Positions 26,756 through 35,676 of a stretch of DNA of 53,198 nucleotides are shown one piece after another. Positions within the stretch are counted from its first letter, which is position 1. Each line of letters opens with the position of its first letter. Source of the DNA: Verrucomicrobiota bacterium (lineage in GTDB: Bacteria > Verrucomicrobiota > Verrucomicrobiia > Verrucomicrobiales > DEV007); NCBI GenBank assembly GCA_002862135.1, contig PKCI01000041.1:1-53198 (forward strand). The letters are read 5' to 3'. The notes under the pieces are model-generated. The model saw nothing but the letters and a program-made list of their open reading frames with translations. It did no database searches and was not told the DNA's origin. The translations under genes and the position numbers were made by a program.

Positions 26756-29329
26756 TCACTCTTCCTCGTCCTCCTCGGGATCGGCGGAGAAACTGCCGGC
26801 TACCGGGGTAAAATCCCATGGATCAGTCTTGCCACCCATCTTATCGAGGAATGCGCCGCTGGAGAAAGCAATGAAGAAGTTGTTGTCGCCGGTTTCGTGG
26901 CGGGTTTCGTCGTAGCGCTTCTGCATCGCGGGAAGAATTGAGCGGGCATTTTCTCCCAGCAATTCGATGGCGCGGCAGGCGCGGAGGGCTGTCCACCAGT
27001 TCTCGTTGTGGAGTTCACGAGTCAGCACTTCGAGGGCATCACCACGATACTTGTCTGACTCGGCTGCCATCCAGAAGGCCATCTCAATTCGCACAGGAGC
27101 GATGTAGTCGTCCATGTAGTCATAGAGTTGCTCAAGAAGTTGCTGGTCATCCGGTGAGGCATAGCGCAGGCCGATGATGGCCCAGTAGCGGGAGGAGGGA
27201 TCTCCGGAGCGAGCCAGTTCCAGCAGTTGTTCGCGGCTTCCGGTGCCGACAAGGTCTGCCGCGGCCCAGGCGGTTTCAAGATCGGGGCGGTGATTGGTGC
27301 CGCCTTTATTGATGGTGAGAATGTCAGCATCTTCGTCTTCAATGTACTGAGCCATGACAGCCTCAGGTAGAGCGCCGTTGTCTTTGATCTCAATGCGTTT
27401 GCGGGCCAGCTCAGCGCGAAGTGACATGAGAGCTTTGCGTTGTTTTTTGCTCATCTCCGCACGCATCAGGTTATTGATGTTCTGCGGGTCCGCGGTGATG
27501 TCGTAAAACTCCTCGGGGGCGCGTGTTGCGTTGGTGTAGTGGCGCTGGGCAACGGACAGGATTTCGGGATTTTCGTCGGCGTGCTTCGTAATGTCACGAC
27601 GGATCTCGGCGAGGTCGGAGAAAACGCTCGGCGGATTCCAGGAGAGGTGCGGCATGTAATTGCGAATGTAGAGATACTTCTTGGAACGAACGGAGCGGGA
27701 CATATCGAAGACCTCATCGACGCGGTCGCGGAAGCCATAGACGAATTCCGGTTCTTCGGTTGTGTCCGGCCCGATAAAGATTTCACCCTGCATGTGCTCC
27801 GGCACATCGAGCCCGAGCATGGAGAGCAGGGTGGCGGGGTAGTCGACGAAGGTGACGAGGCGGTCCACCGTTTCACCCGGCTTGGCGGGCGCGAGGTGCT
27901 GCCACTTCTCAGGGAAACGGATCATGAGAGGAACGTGCATCCCGGAATCGGTGAGCAGTCGTTTGTGGCGTGGCATTCCGGAACCGTGGTCCGAGTAAAA
28001 GAAAACGATGGTGTTATCGGCGAGTCCGTCTTCTTCGAGTTCCGCAAGGCGCTGCCCGATTTGCTGGTCCATTGCTGTGACGCAGTCGTAGAATCGGGCC
28101 ACGGTTTTGCGAACGGTGGGCGTATCCGGGTAGTAAGGTGGAATAGGAGCTGTGTCAGGATCGTGAACGAGGTCTTCAGTGATGGTGGACTGGATGTGTT
28201 CTTCGAACGCCTCATAAGGCCAGACCGCGGTGCGGGACTGGTGTGAGGTCATGTAGTTGAACACGGCGAAGAAGGGTTGCTGGCCGTTTCGCGCCTCGGA
28301 GCGCCAGTGGGCTTCGGAGCTGTTTTCGTTCCAGGATTCTTTGATGAGGCTATTGATACTGCCGGTGTTGTAATCGGTTTTCACGTTGTTGGTTGTGAAG
28401 TAGCCGGACTTGCGGAGGTAGGTGGGGTAACCCGAAACGCTCTCGGGCAGGGGGAAGGCCGATCGCATCTGGTGGGTGCCGGAGCTGGGCGCCCAGATGC
28501 CGGTGATGAGGGTGGAACGTGAGGGGGAGCAAACCGGGGCGGCCGAGAATGCATTGGTGTAGCGCACGGCTTCCCTGGCGAACTGGTCGAGGTTCGGAGT
28601 TGTTGCGTAGTCGTCGCCATAGCAACCCAGCGTGGGGCTCATGTCTTCGGCGGTGAGCCAAAGCACATTGGGATACGCTGTCGATGCGGCAGGAGATGGT
28701 GAGGGCAGTTCACGAGCCTTGAGATTACGGAAGCGAATGGTCCCGCCTTTGCCATGATGCTGAATGCCGAAGTATCCCTCCCGGGACTGGTCGTCGCTGA
28801 TTTCAGTGATCTTCACATCGTTCACGAAAGTTATGATTTTGGGCCCATCGCAGACGACGCGGTAGGTGTTCCAGTCACCCTTCTTGATGACCCCGTTAAT
28901 CTTCTCGAGAAATTCCTCTTTCTGCCCCTCCTTCGGGTAAAGCCATCCGCCCATGCCGATGGCGTAGACCGCTCCGTTTTCGCCGGGGTGGGAACCTTCG
29001 ATCTCGACTTGGTAGCCTTTCGGTTTGCCTTCTTCGCCGACAAGTCGAAAGGCGAAGCCGGTGTTGAGCCCGTCCTCTTCCGCTTCTTCCGGTAGCAGAA
29101 CCTCGGCGGAGGCCTCGAAGTTGCTCATCTTGCGTTGGCTTGTGACCCACACATTCTTGGTGGCAAGCAGGTGGATCTCCCCGTCGATGACCTCGAAAGT
29201 CTTGACGTCGGCCCGGGGCGTCCAGCCCTTGGTGTTTCTGCCGTTGAAAAGATCGACCCACTCACCGGCGAAGGTGGTGGTAGTGGAAAAGGCGAAGGCG
29301 ATCAGGCCGGAAAGCAAGGGGAGTTTCAT
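26756..29329 (-). CDS. DUF1080-sulfatase-HEAT multi-domain secreted protein
   Basis: An 857-residue protein from ATG 29329; a longer frame to 29368 would bury the signal peptide (MKLPLLSGLIAFAFSTTTTFA). Residues 20-205 form a DUF1080/3-keto-disaccharide hydrolase-type beta-jelly roll (EWVDLFNGRNTKGWTPR, FGIQHHGKGG). Residues 225-600 are a type I sulfatase with formylglycine Cys in PVCSPSRSTL and metal motif YSDHGSGMP. The rest contains HEAT-like helices (SRYWAIIGLRYAS, WWTALRACRAIELLG). The protein should remove a sulfate and recognise or cleave a glycan. This three-part architecture is unusual: a carbohydrate-active domain joined in front of the sulfatase. Compare the DUF1080-only gene at 44.5 kb and the sulfatase-only gene at 21.2 kb. 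Confidence 0.92.
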   Translation of the reverse strand: MKLPLLSGLIAFAFSTTTTFAGEWVDLFNGRNTKGWTPRADVKTFEVIDGEIHLLATKNVWVTSQRKMSNFEASAEVLLPEEAEEDGLNTGFAFRLVGEEGKPKGYQVEIEGSHPGENGAVYAIGMGGWLYPKEGQKEEFLEKINGVIKKGDWNTYRVVCDGPKIITFVNDVKITEISDDQSREGYFGIQHHGKGGTIRFRNLKARELPSPSPAASTAYPNVLWLTAEDMSPTLGCYGDDYATTPNLDQFAREAVRYTNAFSAAPVCSPSRSTLITGIWAPSSGTHQMRSAFPLPESVSGYPTYLRKSGYFTTNNVKTDYNTGSINSLIKESWNENSSEAHWRSEARNGQQPFFAVFNYMTSHQSRTAVWPYEAFEEHIQSTITEDLVHDPDTAPIPPYYPDTPTVRKTVARFYDCVTAMDQQIGQRLAELEEDGLADNTIVFFYSDHGSGMPRHKRLLTDSGMHVPLMIRFPEKWQHLAPAKPGETVDRLVTFVDYPATLLSMLGLDVPEHMQGEIFIGPDTTEEPEFVYGFRDRVDEVFDMSRSVRSKKYLYIRNYMPHLSWNPPSVFSDLAEIRRDITKHADENPEILSVAQRHYTNATRAPEEFYDITADPQNINNLMRAEMSKKQRKALMSLRAELARKRIEIKDNGALPEAVMAQYIEDEDADILTINKGGTNHRPDLETAWAAADLVGTGSREQLLELARSGDPSSRYWAIIGLRYASPDDQQLLEQLYDYMDDYIAPVRIEMAFWMAAESDKYRGDALEVLTRELHNENWWTALRACRAIELLGENARSILPAMQKRYDETRHETGDNNFFIAFSSGAFLDKMGGKTDPWDFTPVAGSFSADPEEDEEE

Positions 29330-29384
29330 GGCATCACGGTAGCGAATGGCCGGGTGATGCAAAGGCAAAAGCGGAAGCCTGAGA

Positions 29385-30068
29385 TCACGCGATCACATTT
29401 TCGACGAGTCGAAAGCGATCGTCGTAGTCGCCTCCGTTGTGAATGCAGCAGCAGTCATAGCAGGCGACAGCCCGTTTGATCTTGCGAACCCGTTCAACGA
29501 CAGAACCACATGAGAGGCACTCGTAGGTGTAACGGCGCTTCATTTTGCGCGTTCCGAAGTCGAGATTGTGGCAGCGGTCTTCGTCGGGAATACCGAGGTC
29601 GCGACATGCTTGTTTCCACTCGGCGCCGTGAGGTTGAATGCGTCGTCCTTCGGCCCTGATGCAGGAGACTAGGTGAGCCAGCTCGTGGAGGAAGGTGCCG
29701 AAAATTTCTCGGTCGCGATTCTCTTCGGGCAGGTCCTGGAGCTTGGGATTCAGCTCGATCTGGTCGGTCTGAAAAAAGGCACGACCGGCAGCAGTTCGCA
29801 TGCGGCGATTCCAGGTGACGGAGACGCGGTCTGCAAGGCGGGGTAATTCCAGTTCATTGGCGTAGTAGACCGCAAGGCGGGTGAGAAATTTGTCAGCCCC
29901 CGACCGTGGGTGGACCACATTAGGGACCTCTGCGGCAGACATAGTGGGTATGCCAGGCTTTACTGAGCGACCTGACACTGGAGAGACACCAGCATCACGC
30001 GGAGCGGTGTGGTGTTCCTCAGGAGAGGTCAAAGTGAAGTCGTCGAACAGTTCCAGTTGCTTGGCCAT
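29385..30068 (-). CDS. SprT-like zinc metalloprotease-fold protein
   Basis: A 227-residue protein from ATG 30068; 16 extra upstream codons to 30116 lie in the next gene. The core FGTFLHELAHLVSCI contains HExxH with both zinc His, matching SprT-like/SPRTN-type metalloprotease folds. A zinc ribbon follows (YECLSCGSVVERVRKI then CYDCCCIHNGG). The N-terminal 60 residues are proline/serine-rich and have no recognisable domain. Eukaryotic relatives repair DNA-protein crosslinks; the bacterial role is not established. Sixteen bases separate it from the cysE stop. Confidence 0.85.
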   Translation of the reverse strand: MAKQLELFDDFTLTSPEEHHTAPRDAGVSPVSGRSVKPGIPTMSAAEVPNVVHPRSGADKFLTRLAVYYANELELPRLADRVSVTWNRRMRTAAGRAFFQTDQIELNPKLQDLPEENRDREIFGTFLHELAHLVSCIRAEGRRIQPHGAEWKQACRDLGIPDEDRCHNLDFGTRKMKRRYTYECLSCGSVVERVRKIKRAVACYDCCCIHNGGDYDDRFRLVENVIA

Positions 30069-30084
30069 GGCGTGGTTGGGAAAC

Positions 30085-31017
30085 CTACTTGGGGCTGGCG
30101 TAGGGTGCTGTTTCACCGGTGCGCTTGTCGATGATATTCAGTTCTTCACCAACCGTTGTCACAAAGGAAAACTCTTCCACGCTTTCGCGGAGAAAAACGT
30201 TGGCTCCGATGGTCGACGATTTACCGATCACAGTTTTTCCGCCCAGCACGGTAGCATGCGGGTAGATGACGACGTGATCTTCGACATCAGGGTGGCGCTT
30301 ATTGCCCTTGACGACGCGACCGTTCTCGTCCTTGGGGAAGTTGCGGGCTCCCAGGGTGACGCCGTGGTAGAGCTTTACGTGGTTACCGATAGTGCAGGTT
30401 TCGCCGATGACAACACCGGTGCCATGGTCGATAAAGAAATGAGATCCGATCGTCGCACCCGGGTGGATGTCGATCCCGGTTAGGCTGTGGGCCCACTCGG
30501 TCATGATCCGCGGAATGAGCGGAACGTCGAGCTTGTAGAGGCAATGGGCGCAGCGTTGGATCGCGATGGCTTCAATGCACGGGTAGGCGAGGATGATCTC
30601 GTCGAAGTTTTTCGCGGCGGGATCACCTTCGTAGGCGGCTTCAACATCGGTATGGAGAAGGCGACGAAGTTCGGGAAGGTCGTTGAGAAACTCGCAGACG
30701 AGATCATGCGCCTGCTTGGCGAGACCGGGGTGGGACTCGCCGGTTTCGTCGTCGCGGAGGCGCAGGGTCTTGGCGACCTCGAATTCCAAGGTTTCAACCA
30801 GCGAAGCAATTCGCTCGCCGGTGATCATTTCCAGCTCATCAGTTGGGATAGGCTCTTCGTCGAGATAGCCGGGGAAGAGCAGCTGCAGCAACGACTCGCA
30901 AGTGGCGATGACCTTGCGCTTGGAGGGAAGGTTCGCACTGTCAATGCGGTTGATCCCGCCCACCTCTTGGTAAGAGGTGACGAGTGAGTCAATGATCTTC
31001 TGCTTTCCGCAATCCAT
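30085..31017 (-). CDS. cysE: serine O-acetyltransferase, EpsC type
   Basis: A 310-residue enzyme from ATG 31017; the frame is open to 31191 but the family's N-terminal helix begins at MDCGKQKIIDSL. It makes O-acetylserine, the precursor of cysteine, from serine and acetyl-CoA. The N-terminal helical domain has ANLPSKR and YPCIEAIAIQRCAH; the left-handed beta-helix starts at TGIDIHPGATIGSHFFIDHG, with the catalytic HGTG pattern and later hexapeptide repeats. It ends with FVTTVGEELNIID. The sequence style is that of the EpsC/SAT group. A TauE/SafE-type permease nearby hints at sulfur handling. Confidence 0.95.
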   Translation of the reverse strand: MDCGKQKIIDSLVTSYQEVGGINRIDSANLPSKRKVIATCESLLQLLFPGYLDEEPIPTDELEMITGERIASLVETLEFEVAKTLRLRDDETGESHPGLAKQAHDLVCEFLNDLPELRRLLHTDVEAAYEGDPAAKNFDEIILAYPCIEAIAIQRCAHCLYKLDVPLIPRIMTEWAHSLTGIDIHPGATIGSHFFIDHGTGVVIGETCTIGNHVKLYHGVTLGARNFPKDENGRVVKGNKRHPDVEDHVVIYPHATVLGGKTVIGKSSTIGANVFLRESVEEFSFVTTVGEELNIIDKRTGETAPYASPK

Positions 31018-31308
31018 GGGCTGGGAAGAAGTTAAGCAGGGAGACGCGCTTTCCAAGGAAAAGCTTAAGTCGATTTGTGCAGTTTTTTCGCTGATGGGAG
31101 GAACAGATTGTGTCAGGGCTATAGAATAACGAGCTTCTGATCGATCTGCGCGATGTTCGAAGAGAGGAAATAGGCGGTGTGTCGACATCACAGAACTCGC
31201 TCCCTAAATTGCGCAAATTGCCCAAGTTGGGTGACGTGCCGGCACTTTTGTGATCCTCGCTGGCACCGCGGAGGATGTATCGAACCTTTGCGCACACGAA
31301 TTTGGATC
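31018..31308. other. 291-bp region between cysE and a frameshifted remnant
   Basis: Upstream part of the cysE gene region, where its promoter should be. No tRNA or conserved reading frame was recognised. A plus-strand frame through 31177-31308 feeds into the remnant that starts at 31309 and may be its broken upstream part, but it is rich in Cys, His and Arg and looks non-coding. Confidence 0.4.
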
Positions 31309-31595
31309 ATGGTCTCGTTGGCTCTTGGAGTTCGCCCGGAGGGATTGGTACAGGATGCTGCAACTCCGCCCGACTCGAAGCAGTTGAAGATGGTGAAGTG
31401 GAAGCCTGATTTCCAGATAACCAACGATGACGTCACGATTGTTCTCGACAAGATTGCGGAGCACAGTCCGATCATTTCCACGATGCGCCGATGGGATTCA
31501 TCTTGGTTAAAGGCGAATTGCGGGAGCTAGTTGCCTATATGAAGACGCTCCAGTCGGAGAAGAATTGGAGCTTGGTGGTCGGCAGTCGGTATTGA
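31309..31595 (+). pseudogene. frameshifted remnant of an unidentified gene
   Basis: From ATG 31309 a frame reads ... MVKWKPDFQITNDDVTIVL then DKIAEHSP and runs out of sense near 31470. The next frame immediately continues DHFHDAPMGFILVKGELREL, then VAYMKTLQSEKNW, and ends at the stop 31593-31595. A one-base deletion near 31470 would explain it: adding one base after CCG gives an uninterrupted ~95-residue protein. The second part ends in an amphipathic helix (ELRELVAYMKTL) like those closing cytochrome c domains, but no CxxCH is present and the family is unknown. Either a real pseudogene or a sequencing error. Confidence 0.5.
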
Positions 31596-31674
31596 GTAAT
31601 CGGTCATCATCATTTCGAAACTGACTACGGAATACTGAATACAGGTTATTCTGGAGAGACGTAGTCATCCCTAA

Positions 31675-32661
31675 TTGAAGGATCTCACCAAAACTCGCAC
31701 CCCACTCGACCTCGCGTTTATCGCGCTGGTCTGGATCGTGTGGTTGGGTATCACGGTCGCTGGTAGTCGATGGGTACTTTTCGTCGACAACTGGTTCATG
31801 TCGATGACGATGGCCTTCGGTTCGTTCGTGGCGGGATCGACCAGCCAGGGAGGAGGGGCGGTCGCTTTCCCGGTGATGACGCTGGGATTCAACATCGATC
31901 CAAAGGGGGCACGGGATTTTTCGATGATGATTCAATCGATCGGCATGACTTCCGCAACGGTCGCGATCTTGTGGAGAAAAATACCGATCGAAAAAACCGC
32001 GCTGGTGGTTGCCGGACTTGCCGGCGCGCTGGGAATTGTCTTCGGGCTCGAGGTGGTTCAATTCTGGTTCGAATCGAAGCCTACGAAGGTGTTCTTCGTC
32101 TCGCTCTGGCTCGCCTTCGGGGTAGCACTGTGGACGATCAACCGGGTATCAGGAACGGTTAAACGCGAGGTGCTGGCGGATCGCAATCCCGGCACCCTGA
32201 TTTGCCTGGCGCTGGCGGGCTTTGTGGGCGGAACGGTGTCAGGGCTCCTTGGTAGTGGACTCGATATTTTCGTTTTTGCCGCCTTGGTTTTGGGATTCCG
32301 TGTCTGCGAAACGGTGGCTACTCCCACTTCGGTGATCCTGATGGCGACCAACAGCGTGGTGGGATTTCTCTGGCGCCTTGGCGGGGGAGGGGGCGAAGCG
32401 ATTGCTCCCGAGATCTGGAACTACTGGTGGGTTTGTATTCCGGTTGTTGCGATCGGGGCTCCGCTCGGAGCGCATTTCATTTCCAATCGTGGTCACCTCT
32501 TTGTGGTGAGGTTGTTGCTTGTAGTAATCGTGGCGCAGTTTCTTGGCGCTGTCTTCATCGTGAAATTCGATGGTCCAATGATTGTCCTAGCGACGGCGAC
32601 GTTTGGATTGGGTGTCGCGGTCTTCCTGCTCTTCTGGCGCTGGGGGCGGCACTATGCGTAA
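31675..32661 (+). CDS. TauE/SafE-family permease
   Basis: A 328-residue protein with eight or so hydrophobic helices. It has the paired glycine-rich repeats of the TauE/SafE (DUF81) family: GSFVAGSTSQGGGAVAFPVM near residue 50 and GFVGGTVSGLLGSGLDIFVF in the second half. Members move sulfite, sulfoacetate or other organosulfonates across the inner membrane. The start is TTG at 31675; a GGAGAG lies about 16 bases before. It is convergent with upp. Given the sulfatases in this window, sulfite or sulfate export is an attractive but unproven function. Confidence 0.88.
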   Translation: MKDLTKTRTPLDLAFIALVWIVWLGITVAGSRWVLFVDNWFMSMTMAFGSFVAGSTSQGGGAVAFPVMTLGFNIDPKGARDFSMMIQSIGMTSATVAILWRKIPIEKTALVVAGLAGALGIVFGLEVVQFWFESKPTKVFFVSLWLAFGVALWTINRVSGTVKREVLADRNPGTLICLALAGFVGGTVSGLLGSGLDIFVFAALVLGFRVCETVATPTSVILMATNSVVGFLWRLGGGGGEAIAPEIWNYWWVCIPVVAIGAPLGAHFISNRGHLFVVRLLLVVIVAQFLGAVFIVKFDGPMIVLATATFGLGVAVFLLFWRWGRHYA

Positions 32662-32673
32662 ACTCGCTCTGGA

Positions 32674-33288
32674 TCAGGTTCCAAAATAGCGATCTCCCGC
32701 ATCGCCCAACCCGGGCACAATATAAGCGTCCTTATTGAGGTGCTCATCGAGGGCGGCGGTGAAAATAGGAATGTCAGGATGTCGTTTTTCGAACTTAGCG
32801 ACCCCTTCCGGAGCGGCGATGAGGCAGGCGAAGCGAAGGCGGGTGGCTCCGGCTTTTTTAAGTTCGTCGGCAGCATCAGCTGCACTGCCTCCGGTGGCGA
32901 GCATCGGATCGATCAGAATGACCTCGGCGTCAGCGATGTGTGGAGGAAGTTTGCAGTAGTAGCTGTGGGGCTGGTGGGTTTCCTCGTCACGGTAGAGTCC
33001 GATGTAACCGACCGAGGCTTCTGTCAGGATTTCGGTGAAGCCGTTGAGCATGCCGACACCGGCACGTAGGATAGGGACAAGAACCAGCGGACGGGCGAGC
33101 GCGTGACCGTCGGTTTTTTTGAGCGGCGTTTCGACTTCAAGCATAGAGGTCTCGATGTCACGAGTGACCTCGAAAGTCATCAACCGGGCGATGTCGTGAA
33201 GGGCGTTTCGGAAGTCGGCAGTGCCGGAGTCCACCGAACGAATATGAGTGAGCCGCTCGCGGATGATGGGGTGATCGATGACAGTCAT
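32674..33288 (-). CDS. upp: uracil phosphoribosyltransferase
   Basis: A 204-residue enzyme salvaging uracil to UMP with PRPP. The PRPP-binding loop is IDPMLATGGSAADAADELK near residues 125-143; the C-terminal uracil-binding segment is IVPGLGDAGDRYFGT. The N-terminal MTVIDHPIIRERLTHIRS is typical of the bacterial family. Length is normal. Just 12 bases separate it from the TauE-like gene's stop, tail to tail. Confidence 0.96.
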   Translation of the reverse strand: MTVIDHPIIRERLTHIRSVDSGTADFRNALHDIARLMTFEVTRDIETSMLEVETPLKKTDGHALARPLVLVPILRAGVGMLNGFTEILTEASVGYIGLYRDEETHQPHSYYCKLPPHIADAEVILIDPMLATGGSAADAADELKKAGATRLRFACLIAAPEGVAKFEKRHPDIPIFTAALDEHLNKDAYIVPGLGDAGDRYFGT

Positions 33289-33378
33289 GGGGGCAGAAGG
33301 TTGCAGCCAAAAGGCAGAAGTGGTGCGTCCAACCTGAACTAATTACTAATCGCTAAAACTAATTATTGTCGTGGGCCG

Positions 33379-35190
33379 CTAGTGGTCCACGACACTGAGT
33401 TCTTCGCCTTCTTTCTCCGGCTGGCGGATGTTTTCGACCATATCGATGACGTCTTTCGGCGGCGCCTCGGTGAAGGAGCAGACGACGAGGGCGACGACGA
33501 AATTGATGATCATACCGAGGGTGCCGATCCCTTCAGGCGACACGCCGAACCACCAGTTGTCCGCGGTGTTGGCCGACGGATTAATGAACTTGAAGTAGAT
33601 AATGTAGGCGGCTGTGAAGACGATGCCGGAGATCATGCCCGAAATAGCACCCTCGCGGTTCATGCGCTTGTAGAAGATACCGAAGATGATAACCGGGAAG
33701 AAGGATGACGCGGCGAGGCCAAAGGCAAAGGCCACCACCTGGGCGACGAAGCCGGGTGGATTGACACCGAAGTAGCCCGCCACTATGACTGCGCCGGCGG
33801 CGGCACATCGCGCAATCAGTAACTCCCTCTTTTCATCAATGCCCGGCGCGAAAGTCTTCTTGACCAGGTCGTGGGCAACCGAGGTCGAAATCACGAGGAG
33901 GAGACCGGCAGCAGTCGACAGGGCGGCGGCGAGCCCACCGGCGGCGACGAGGGCGACGACCCAGTTGGGCAGTTGGGCGATCTCCGGGTTGGCCAGCACC
34001 ATGATATCACGGTCGACATAGAGCTCATTGGCGTTGTCGGTCGGTGAGTTGGTTAGAAGGCGTTCCTGGTTGTTGCCTCGTTCGCCACTGAAACTGGGTT
34101 TGCCGACAAAGGCATCACCCTTGGTGTATTGGACCAGGCCGTCGTTGTTCTTATCGAGCCAGGCAATGAGGCTGGCGTCTTCCCATGACTTGAGCCACTG
34201 GGGGGCTTCCGCGTAGGGTTTGTTCGGGATGCTTTCGAGAAGGTTGGTCCGGGCGAAAACGGCAACGGCAGGGGCCGTGGTGTAGAGGATAGCGATAAAG
34301 AGCAGGGCCCAGAATGCGGACACGCGTGCGGCGCTGACTTTTTTGACCGTGTAAAAGCGAATGATGACGTGGGGCAGGCCGGCGGTTCCCACCATGAGGG
34401 CCATGGTGATGAAGAACACATCGATCATGCTCTTCGACCCGTCCGTGTAGGTAGCAAAGCCAAGCTCCTGGCTGAGACCGTTGAGTTTCTCGAGAAGGTA
34501 GACGTCTTCACCGGTAACCTTAGCGCCGAAGCCCAGTTGCGGGATCGGGTTGCTGGTCATCATCACGGAGATGAAGATCGCAGGCACCATAAAAGCGAAA
34601 ATTAGAACACAGTATTGGGCCACCTGCGTGTAGGTGATTCCCTTCATGCCGCCGAGCACGGCGTAGAAGAACACGATCGCCATTCCGATAATGACTCCCC
34701 AGGTGATGGGTTCCCAGCCAAAGAGCATGGGGCCTTCCACTTCGGAAAAAAGGAAGCGGGTGAAAACCACTCCGACACCGCGCATCTGTCCGCAGACGTA
34801 GGTGAAAGAAACGAAGATCGCACAGATCAGCGCGACGAGGCGGGCGGTCTTCGAGTAGTAGCGGTCGCCGACGAAGTCCGGAACAGTAAACTTGCCGAAC
34901 TTTCTCAGGTAAGGGGCGAGAAGTAACGCCAGCAGAACGTAACCTCCGGTCCAGCCCATGAGGTAGACTGATCCGTCATAACCAATGAAGGAAATAATGC
35001 CGGCCATCGAAATGAAGGAAGCGGCCGACATCCAGTCAGCGGCCGTGGCCATGCCGTTGGCAAGCGCGGGAACGCCGGCTCCGGCGACATAGAATTCACC
35101 CGTCGACGCGGCTTTTGCCCAGATCGCGATGCCAATGTAGAGGGCAAAGGTGAGGCCGACGATGATGTAGGTCCAAGTTTGTACGTCCAT
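33379..35190 (-). CDS. sodium/solute symporter, ActP-like (VC_2705 subfamily)
   Basis: A 603-residue transporter of the sodium:solute symporter (SSS) family with about 13 membrane helices. The start MDVQTWTYIIVGLTFALYIG and the signature GMATAADWMSAASFISMAGI match the acetate permease-like group. The family signature near residue 395 is seen as PNWVVALVAAGGLAAALSTA. Residues about 330-390 hold a long hydrophilic insert (LDKNNDGLVQYTKGD ... DNANELYVDR). It likely carries a short-chain organic acid. The small DUF4212 subunit sits just before it, which marks the two-component VC_2705 type. Confidence 0.9.
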   Translation of the reverse strand: MDVQTWTYIIVGLTFALYIGIAIWAKAASTGEFYVAGAGVPALANGMATAADWMSAASFISMAGIISFIGYDGSVYLMGWTGGYVLLALLLAPYLRKFGKFTVPDFVGDRYYSKTARLVALICAIFVSFTYVCGQMRGVGVVFTRFLFSEVEGPMLFGWEPITWGVIIGMAIVFFYAVLGGMKGITYTQVAQYCVLIFAFMVPAIFISVMMTSNPIPQLGFGAKVTGEDVYLLEKLNGLSQELGFATYTDGSKSMIDVFFITMALMVGTAGLPHVIIRFYTVKKVSAARVSAFWALLFIAILYTTAPAVAVFARTNLLESIPNKPYAEAPQWLKSWEDASLIAWLDKNNDGLVQYTKGDAFVGKPSFSGERGNNQERLLTNSPTDNANELYVDRDIMVLANPEIAQLPNWVVALVAAGGLAAALSTAAGLLLVISTSVAHDLVKKTFAPGIDEKRELLIARCAAAGAVIVAGYFGVNPPGFVAQVVAFAFGLAASSFFPVIIFGIFYKRMNREGAISGMISGIVFTAAYIIYFKFINPSANTADNWWFGVSPEGIGTLGMIINFVVALVVCSFTEAPPKDVIDMVENIRQPEKEGEELSVVDH

Positions 35191-35266
35191 GTGATAGAGC
35201 CCGCTGCGTTGGGCGTGAAAGGTGTGAAGGTAAAAAGTTCGAAGGTGGGCTGCACTCTCGAAAGAG

Positions 35267-35536
35267 TTAGTCGGCTTTGGAGCTGTACTTTTTGTCGAGT
35301 TTGCTCATCATGCGCACGTAGACGGCGATGAGAATGACGAAGACGTATATGCTTCCCTGCTGGGCGAACCAGAAGCCGAGTTGGAAGCCGCCAAGCTGGA
35401 TTTTGTTGAGCTGATCGACGAAGAGAATGCTGCAGCCGTAGCTGACGGTAAACCAGATGCTCATGAGAATGCCGACAATACGAAGATTGGCTCTCCAGTA
35501 GTCACCATTGTTGTTGGGAGGAGTTTCGTCAGACAT
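35267..35536 (-). CDS. DUF4212 small subunit of the sodium/solute symporter
   Basis: An 89-residue membrane protein with two hydrophobic helices (VGILMSIWFTVSYGCSILF and GSIYVFVILIAVYVRMM). It matches DUF4212, the small partner of VC_2705-type symporters. The start is ATG at 35536 (MSDETPPNNN); the open frame to 35593 adds a non-conserved head. It lies 76 bases before the large subunit on the same strand, the usual order. Confidence 0.9.
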   Translation of the reverse strand: MSDETPPNNNGDYWRANLRIVGILMSIWFTVSYGCSILFVDQLNKIQLGGFQLGFWFAQQGSIYVFVILIAVYVRMMSKLDKKYSSKAD

Positions 35537-35676
35537 GAGTTTATACAAACAGGATTCCGCTAGCCTTGGAAGGCACACTGATAGGCCAGTCACTTAACGG
35601 AAAAGCGTTCGCTTTTTGAAGGGGAAAATCGCTAAAGTGATCGAAATCCGCCAAAATCAGACCACATTTCCCCATC

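Noticed and set aside
27440-28246. 268-codon plus-strand frame opposite the DUF1080-sulfatase gene
   Set aside because: Antisense to catalytic sulfatase sequence, with no domain of its own.
31507-32061. 184-codon minus-strand frame over the TauE/SafE start
   Set aside because: It is antisense to the membrane protein and has a low-complexity, polar composition.
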